From Chromera velia (taxonomy: Eukaryota > Sar > Chromeraceae), in contig JAHBMJ010003027.1 of NCBI GenBank assembly GCA_018398765.1, forward strand, positions 1-13,885: 13,885 nt of DNA, written 5' to 3'. Within the stretch, counting starts at the first letter, position 1, and every line of letters begins with the position of its first letter. Under the pieces are notes generated by a model. The model ran no database searches and had not been told where the DNA came from. It was given only the letters and a program-made list of their open reading frames with translations. The position numbers and the translations under genes were made by a program. Of the stretch, positions 7,452 through 13,885 are shown one piece after another.

Positions 7452-9908
7452 ATGAGCCACGACGATCACAGCCACGAGCTTCCCTCTGCCGCAGAGATCG
7501 GAGGGAAGGACACACATTCCACAGTGTCCGAGAGAACTCAGATCGCAAAGCGGAACCATCACCACCACGAGGAACGGGTGCCTTTGTGGCGTCCCTTCGG
7601 CGTTGGTCTGGTGGAGGACTTGAGGAACAAACTGCCTTGGTATTGGAGTGACATCAAGGATGGCATGAGGATGAAGTCTCTCGCCACAGTCCTCTACCTC
7701 TTCTGGGGCTGTATCGCTAACGCCGTGGCTTTCGGATCCGTTCTCGGCCGTGCTACCGGTGGATTGATCGGTGCCACCGAGACTCTTCTTGCCACTGCAG
7801 CCCTTGGCATGGTTTACCCTCTTCTGTGCGGGCAGCCGTTGACGATCATGGGTGCGACAGGTCCGATCATGGCTTACATCATTGCCTTGAACACTCTGGC
7901 AGGGACTCTTGGGATCAACTTCCTTCCCTTCTACGCCTGGAGTGGCATCTTCCTGTCGTGCTTTTTGTTCCTGGGGTCGATGTTCTCCCTCTCCAATGCC
8001 ATCAAGATCGTCACCAGATTCACTGAGGAGCTCTTCTCTGTGCTCATCTCGGTGATCTTCATCTACAACGGAATGTTCTACTTCGTCCAGCTCTTCATCC
8101 AGGCCGATGGTCAGTTGATCAGGCAGGACTTCGGAGGTTGGGTTGGGTGTTGTCATAGGCCGAATGTGTATGTGGGCTTCTTGACCTCTTTACTTCCACT
8201 TCTTTCCATCCTCACTGTCCTTTTAATCCCCGTCTCTGGTATTGCTGATTGCTCTGACACTCTTGGCTTTTCCGTCTCCTTCCGCATGCAGGAGCACTCC
8301 TTCGTGCACGTCTCCTCTGTTCGTATGAACCTCGCTGTTCTCCCAACCTCCTCATCTCTCTTTGCCTCTTTGTGTGTGCAGTGTCTCATGGCGAGGCCAA
8401 GGCCGGCATCCTGGTGGGGCTGCTGACGTTCTTCGTTGCTCTGGCCATCCGTGACTCCCGTAACGGCCGGCTGTTCAACCAGTTCATCCGAAACCGTGTG
8501 GCAGATTTCGCTCCCGTGATCGCCATCATCCTCGGTATCGCCGTTGCATGGTCAGGCAGTCAGTGAGGGTGTTGGTGGGTGCCTGTGGGGTGGGGTGTCT
8601 TTTTTGCGGTCAATTCCAATACCGCATGCATGCAACTTGAATCACTCCCTTCCTTTCAGGGCCTGCCTTCCTGATCCCACCTTCCTCCCGCTTTCTGATA
8701 AGTCCTCTCTCACGTGAAATGAGGTCAGTATTCCTCTCATCCGCCGTTATGACTCCTCTCTCTCTCCCCTTCCCTGTGTGCATGTGTATCGATGGTTGGT
8801 GCATGCATGCAGGATCCTGATAGGCCACTACGGCATCAGAAAGGTCGATCTTGACTTCCTCAACATGACCGAGGGCGGCATCTTCCAGACCACCCTGGGC
8901 ACTGACAAGAGGCCCTGGGTTGTGGACCTCTCTGACATCGACGCCGCAGGTATCGCTTTGGCGGTCCTCGGCGGTTTCCTCGGCTTCATCCTCGTCTACT
9001 TCGACCAGAACATCACCGTGCGTCTGGTCAACGCCCGACAGCACAGACTGAAGAAGGGAGGAGGGTACGATATGGACATGATGGCGCTGTGCTTCTGCAC
9101 TATCCTTCTGTCCCTCGTCGGATGTCCCTGGATGGTCTCTGCCACTGTCCCCTCCCTGAACCATTGCCGCTCCCTCTGCCTGATCGGCAACGAGGCGCCC
9201 CAAGAGGAGAATGAGGAAGATAAGGAGGCTCACGAGGCCCACTCAAAGGCTGTCCTCGAGAGAATCCGCACCATGGTCGACAGACAGGACACCGCCGTCC
9301 CCGACTCTACTTCCACCGCTCTCGGTGCCAGTGGCCAGGCAGGAGTCGACCTTGAGGCAGGAGCGCGCCCCCCCTCGACCAACAACCCCAAGCTGCCCAC
9401 CATGCGCAGCCACATCGACGTCGTCAAGGAAGTTCACGACACCGCCAAGTGGGCCGTCGAGATGCTGGCCCTCCCCACAGGCACAGGCATCACGGGGTGC
9501 GTCGAGCAGAGAGTCACCGCCTTCACCATCCATCTGCTCATTCTCCTTGCCCTCTTCTTCGCTCGTCCCGCGCTTGCCGCGATCCCAATGGCCGTGCTTC
9601 GCGGTCTGTTCCTCTACTCTGGGTACACCAACCTCTCCGGAAACGAATTCTGGGAGAGACTGTGGCTGCCCATCACCGACAAGAACAAGCGCCCTGACAA
9701 GAGCTACGCGAAGGTTGTGCCCATGTGGAGAGTGCACATTTGGACTTTGATTCAAGTCGTGATGCTTGTAGGCATTGTGGCCTTGATGAGGTCTCCTGTC
9801 GGTTTTGTTTTCCCTGTCTTCATCGGTCTCCTCCACCCTCTCCGTATTGCTTTGGGGAAGTGGATGTACAACAAGGAGCAACTCGAGAAGCTCGATTCCC
9901 ATTTTTAA
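7452..9908 (+). CDS. SLC4-family anion (bicarbonate/borate) transporter, three exons
   Basis: Inferred exons: 7452-8136, 8382-8562 and 8813-9908, giving 653 residues; the first two donors have in-frame alternatives at 8109 and 8550 (644 or 649 residues if one is used). An in-frame TGA at 7419 and the AACATGA context support the ATG. Seen: [12 protein letters not shown] (127-138) matches the family's GxQPLxxxGxTGP segment; [18 protein letters not shown] (188-205), the QNIT segment (354-357), KKGGGYDMD (369-377), [15 protein letters not shown] (392-406), EQRVT (520-524) and [20 protein letters not shown] (547-566) are SLC4 hallmarks. About 12-14 hydrophobic segments span 76-285, 331-395 and 525-632. 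The large cytoplasmic N-terminal domain of animal band 3 is absent, as in plant BOR and fungal members; instead there is a short histidine-rich tail (H3, H6, H8, H36-H39). An acidic, disordered loop (about 416-515) replaces the short linker of animal proteins. Ion specificity and coupling cannot be read; membrane location is inferred. Confidence 0.9.
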
Positions 9909-10741
9909 TTTTTTGTTTTTTAAAGCTGACAGAAAAGAAAAGTACTCCTTTTTTTAACTTCCATGCAACAAAAAAACTGTAGAGACCAAGAAAGAACGTG
10001 ATGGGTCATGTTTTTGCACAGAGGGGATCACTCAATCAATCAGTTCAAAGTGGAAGGAAGGAAGGTGGATCATTTTCTACTGTCGATCCGTTTCATTCCT
10101 GTCGTGCAAGACTGTCGTTTGTTTTTGAATAGAGGTGATTTATTTTCTCTTGGCTTGCGCGACCGCTCGTCGTGCATGATGTAAAGAAGAGGAAAAAAGA
10201 CGAAAAATGAGGGAAAAGCCTGGTGGTGAAAGAATGCAGCAATTAAGAGAAGAGGTGCGATCGAGAGGGGAAACGAACGGCCGTCCCGGCTCTCTCGAGT
10301 TACCCCCTTGCATCCATCCATCCAAGCATCGATCCACGATTGATGAGTCGATTAGCAGAGCACCCTTTTCTGATCATCCTGCTGCCGCTGCTGCTGCACT
10401 TTGCTTTGCCTTCTTGTCCCTTGAGAAGAGGCGAGAAAGGGGATCGTCTGTCTTCAACACGCCGGAACGGCAAAAAGAGAAAAAAGAAAAGGCAGAAGAG
10501 AGAGAAAAGACGCTTCATTGATGTACCGAGCAAAGAAATCAGAACAATGGGCATGCATGAAAGAGGAAGGGTTTTGGCCAACACGTTGTTTTAAAGAGTT
10601 GCTGCCTATATGCATGAAGTCCCTCTTCCGCCCTTCTTTAAAGAACTCTTGAGTCTGTCAAACTGTCTCCCACATTTTCTCACCGGTAACATCGCAGCTC
10701 CAAAAACTCTTTCTTTTCGTGCACGTGTGAAAGTAGCTGAG

Positions 10742-10794
10742 CTGTCTGTTTTCCAGACAGAAAAATTGAGCGACAAATCCGTTTTGGGGACGGA
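10742..10794 (+). other. Pair of adjacent short hairpins
   Basis: CTGTCTG (10742-10748) pairs perfectly with CAGACAG (10754-10760) across a five-base loop. Seventeen bases later TCCGT (10778-10782) pairs with ACGGA (10790-10794) across a seven-base loop. There is no associated gene; it may be a structured part of a transcript or chance. Confidence 0.35.
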
Positions 10795-11848
10795 AAGAAG
10801 TGGAGGGAGGGGGTCGTGTTAGGGCCGTTCCGGTTTCTCGCCCCTCTTCGCTCTTCTTCTAGTACGTGGTGAATGCTCATCTCGGTGTGTTTCCTTCAAT
10901 GATAGTCGATCCTGTTGATGCCTGAATACATGAATATGCATGGGGTGCGTCAGTACCTGAATGAATGAATGCATGAACAATATCCTCTGCTCCTTTGCCC
11001 CCGTCTGATCGAGTGATCAATAACTTCTGTGTCAACTACTTAATTGACCAGTCCGATGAAAAGAGGTGAGGCGTGAAGAGATGCTTGCTGTCTCGAATCT
11101 TCTTACCTCCTCGATGCAGCTCCTTTTCCCTTTCCCAGCGGCAGGGCTGAGAATGAGGAAAGTCGAAGTTTGCACGCATGGCATGTCATTGTTCCCCCCG
11201 CATTTGTTTCTTCCTACCTTCCTGCTTTGATTCGGTTGCTTTTCCTTTCTTCTTTGTGCTTCCTTCCTTCTCTTTCCCCGACTGCCTGTCGATTGGGTCC
11301 GTTTCATGTTGCCTTCATTCCTGCCTCTTCTGCATGCTGTACATTCTCCCTCGCGTCGTTCTTTTGACCTGTCGTATTGATCCATGCATGTTGGATTCTG
11401 TCAGAGTGTGTGTCAGACCGGGTTGGGGTGAGAGGCAGCGTCCCGTGCTCAGCCAGAGAGTGAGAATGGGAAGATGCCACAATTGAAGCTCGCTCTTTCT
11501 TACCACCGTTTGATCTGTTTCTTGATGGTTGGGACAATTAACCCTTCCATGCAATTTCGTTTCCGAGTTCGCTCACCTTTTCTTTGTTCCCTCCTTCAGC
11601 AGAGAGAAGAGAAAAGCAATTAATCCGCCTCGTCTTCGTTCTCTTGTGAATATGGGGAGAGAACAAGAAGAGGCAAGCATTTGGGAAAGTGCCCTTCGAA
11701 CGATCGATCGATAGATGGATGGAGAGACGCTAGAGGAAAAAAGATAAAAGACAGATAAGAGAGGAGAGAGCAGCGTCCTCCTGCTAAGAGGAGTGAGTAC
11801 CTTCTCTCTCTACCTGGAGTGGATCTTGAGCGGACTGGATTCGTCCGT

Positions 11849-11887
11849 TGATTTTACGTTTCGGCAAGTGCCGCTGATTTTACGTTT
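11849..11887 (+). repeat. 13-bp direct repeat flanking a small hairpin
   Basis: TGATTTTACGTTT occurs at 11849-11861 and again at 11875-11887. Exactly between the copies lies CGGCA-AG-TGCCG (11862-11873), a perfect five-bp stem with a two-base loop. The arrangement is compact but has no gene next to it. Confidence 0.6.
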
Positions 11888-12889
11888 GGGTGGGTAAATT
11901 GAGGTTGTCGCTTTCTTTTTCCTGACAACTTTAGTTGCACGTGGTGGAAGGGTAAAAGAAACTCATTTGTCTGTCTGCTGGCTGGTGATGAGCCAATGCA
12001 GCTGGGAGGGGAGAGCTGCTGAGGGTGGCCGTGTGCAGTTGGCGTCGGAGGAAATGAAATCTCTCAAGGGCTCACTGACACAAAGGGGGGAGTGAGACCG
12101 AGAGAAATCATGGCGGGGGTGTGAAGGTGAAGGGAGGACAAAGCGTTTTCTTTCTCTGTGTGCTGAACTTGGCGGTTTAAAGCGTCCGGGTTTCTTCTTT
12201 GGATCTGTCTTTGTTGTCCGTCCACTGCTTGTGACGGCGCGTAGTTCAGGCCTCTTGAGAATTGGTACAGCCTTGGGCAGTCTTGTCTGTGTGTGTTTCG
12301 AGACGAGCCAACAAAACAACGTCGATGCATTTTGCCTCTCTTTTTTTCTCTCTCTCGCCGCCAAGAATCCAGCTTGCTTTCGATCTGCCGATCGCACTAC
12401 CTCGTAAACCATGGATCTTTGGTGCGTTGAAACAATTTTGTTTTTTTCGCATGCCATGGCACTACTCGTGCACGTCACTGATCGGTGTGGTCTCTGCGTG
12501 CATGGACAAGTGGTCTTTCCGTTTTTTCTTACACAGACACGCTCTCTGCAGGAGCTTGTCGTCCTGTCCCCATCCTCACTTGCAATCGCATTCGCCTTCT
12601 CAAGTTCTCGTGCAAGTGACTGGCTCGATCGCGTCGCCTTCTGGCCTCAGAAAGGCTCAGGGGAGTCGGCACAGGTGGTCAATCGTCAAGATGGGGCGGC
12701 TTGAAGGAGACCATTAGAAGGGGGTGTCAAAGGCATGATGAAGTTAGGCATCCTGTCAGCCGGGCTTGCATGAACCGCGTGATGGTCTCTCTCTTTTATT
12801 TGACTGACTGCCTTCCCTTGCAACTTGGGTATCAGCCGTATAACTTTCTGTTTCAGCCAGTTCTTTAGAACTTTTTCCATGTACGTATC

Positions 12890-13264
12890 ATTTCTACACT
12901 ATAGAAGCCCGCCCTAGAGCCCGCCTACAGAACTTAAAAAAAACCACTGACCGGAAAAACATTAATTTTTTTTATAACACATATCATTTTAAATTTCTGG
13001 TCGGCATTTAGCTACGAAATGTAATAATATTTTTACAGTTAATAAAAAGTTAGATCGTAAGGAGGTAGCTCCTCTTCTCCTAAGTGATCGTACTTAGTTC
13101 AGTTAGATCTCTACTACGGAAAGTCTGTCAGTTCAAGGTTCACTTCCAAACTGCTTCTAGAAGCTTTGCAAGCAACTGTAGTTTACTCAATCCAGGCTAT
13201 ACGCAGCTAATTGAATTAATTCCATTTTATTTCTATTTTATCTCTTCTAATACAGACTGGCATG
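12890..13264. other. Second AT-rich island
   Basis: Composition becomes strongly AT-rich, for example the T-run near 12965-12973. It contains a direct repeat of AGCCCGCC (12906-12913 and 12919-12926), an imperfect inverted repeat around TGACCGG (about 12948) and CTGGTCGG (about 12997), and two copies of AGTTAGATC (near 13050 and 13101). No coding region is seen. Like the island at 4601-5260 it breaks abruptly from its surroundings, but I found no shared sequence longer than chance between them. Confidence 0.35.
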
Positions 13265-13885
13265 GCGGCGCCTCCATGAGCCTGCGTGCATATGTTGGTC
13301 TCTGAGCTGCGGGCGTCCCGTGCGGCGGCGGTGCGTGTTAGTTCGGCTTACCCCGGGATTGGCCGGTCCCGTGGCTCGCCTCACTATGTTACGTGCCCCT
13401 CCCCCTTGGAGCGTATGTCCCACGCGCTCTGTCCCTCTTCTCAGCTTTTCTGCGGTTAACTGCCAACCAAAATTGACCGTGCAATTCCTGTCTATTCACT
13501 TTGGTCGTCGCTTGAATTCTTCGATTTTCTCCTTTGCATTTCGGAGGTGGGAGACTGGCTTCCAAGACGCTTCCGTAATGTTCCAGAAGCATGCTGCTCC
13601 TGTTTTTTTGCTTGTCGATGCGCACTTCTTTTCTCTCTTTCCATTTGGTAAGGGGCACATGCCGAGCGAATTGATTTTTAAAGCGCGTAAGTCCCCATCC
13701 GGATCCTTAAATACTGCGCGCGCCATCATTGTTTCGGCTCGCTTCACGCATGATATTCATCTTTCCATGCGCTTCTCTCTCTTTGACTGATCCTGGCTTG
13801 CCTCTCCTGTCAGTGATTGCACATTGAGTGACGCACGCTGAGTCCCGATTGTTTATGCAAGTGATTGCCATCCCTGGAACTCTTT
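13265..13885. other. GC-richer tail of the window, open on both strands, unrecognised
   Basis: A plus-strand frame of 156 codons (13320-13790) and minus-strand frames of 83 (13747-13496) and 89 codons (13658-13389) overlap here. The 156- and 83-codon frames begin at GTG rather than ATG, and none shows a domain I know. The sequence differs in composition from the island just before it and could be part of a gene or repeat element that continues past the window. I do not assign coding to either strand. Confidence 0.3.

Larger units (their letters stand above)
9909..12880. other. About 3 kb without a supported gene
   Basis: This begins with the 3' UTR of the SLC4 gene (T-rich just after the TAA). 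Open frames exist on both strands, the longest 171 codons (minus, 11963-12478) and 151 codons (plus, 12262-12717), but they are low-complexity, overlap each other and match no family I know. Short simple repeats occur (TGAA units at 10958-10970, GATC/GATG units near 11702-11718). Two hairpin features are listed separately. An unseen non-coding RNA or a gene with small exons cannot be excluded. Confidence 0.45.

Noticed and set aside
7404-8156. 250-codon minus-strand frame
   Set aside because: It lies antisense to SLC4 exon 1, which has clear family motifs on the plus strand.
8610-9242. 210-codon minus-strand frame
   Set aside because: Runs across SLC4 intron 2 and exon 3 in antisense; no recognisable motif.
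9243-9902. 219-codon minus-strand frame
   Set aside because: Antisense shadow of SLC4 exon 3, produced by GC-rich third positions.
11963-12717. Overlapping 171-codon (minus) and 151-codon (plus) frames
   Set aside because: They overlap in opposite directions, are low-complexity and match no family; neither can be preferred.
12686-12880. 64-codon minus-strand frame with a Lys-rich amphipathic start
   Set aside because: It has an ATG, but the length is within chance, no motif is seen, and the AT-rich island lies directly upstream.
13115-13150. GTTCAAGGTTC resembling a tRNA T-arm
   Set aside because: No matching acceptor stem, D-arm or anticodon arm can be folded around it.

Overview
This is a eukaryotic nuclear window. 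The introns are GT-AG and pyrimidine-rich, microsatellites are frequent, non-coding stretches are long, and coding third positions are GC-leaning. Six of the seven inferred introns end in TGCAG, often within GCATGCAG. This style, plus a possible signal-plus-transit leader on one protein, suggests a photosynthetic alveolate of the chromerid type (Chromera or Vitrella). That placement is inference; no marker gene in the window proves it.

Layout. (1) 370-4137, plus strand: a six-exon gene for a 622-residue ChaN-like protein (haem-binding uptake, Tiki/EreA superfamily), reconstructed from five phase-consistent introns. (2) About 4600-5260: an AT-rich island with a tandem repeat, hairpins and a TATA-like box; possibly an old mobile element. 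(3) 5285-6736, minus strand: an unspliced 483-residue protein with two tandem CHHC zinc fingers (the U11-48K/TRM13/GTSF1 class), a cluster of six tryptophans mostly in GW/WG context, and a long charged disordered tail. This looks like a GTSF1/Asterix-type partner of Argonaute/PIWI proteins and is the most interesting item here. (4) 6737-7451: a divergent promoter region with palindromes, an 11-bp inverted repeat and a Z-DNA-prone CG tract. (5) 7452-9908, plus strand: a three-exon SLC4 anion (bicarbonate or borate) transporter of about 640-653 residues without the cytoplasmic band 3 domain. (6) 9909-12880: about 3 kb with no gene I can support, only small hairpins and repeats. (7) 12890-13260: a second AT-rich island. 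(8) 13265-13885: GC-richer sequence open on both strands, unrecognised.

The three genes are not an operon and need not share a pathway. The ChaN-like and GTSF1-like genes converge on the first AT-rich island; the GTSF1-like and SLC4 genes diverge from one 715-bp spacer. The SLC4 protein could supply inorganic carbon or handle borate. The ChaN-like protein may act in a plastid or secretory compartment on haem or an unknown substrate. The CHHC protein would act in small-RNA silencing, which makes the nearby AT-rich, element-like sequence worth checking as a small-RNA source or target.
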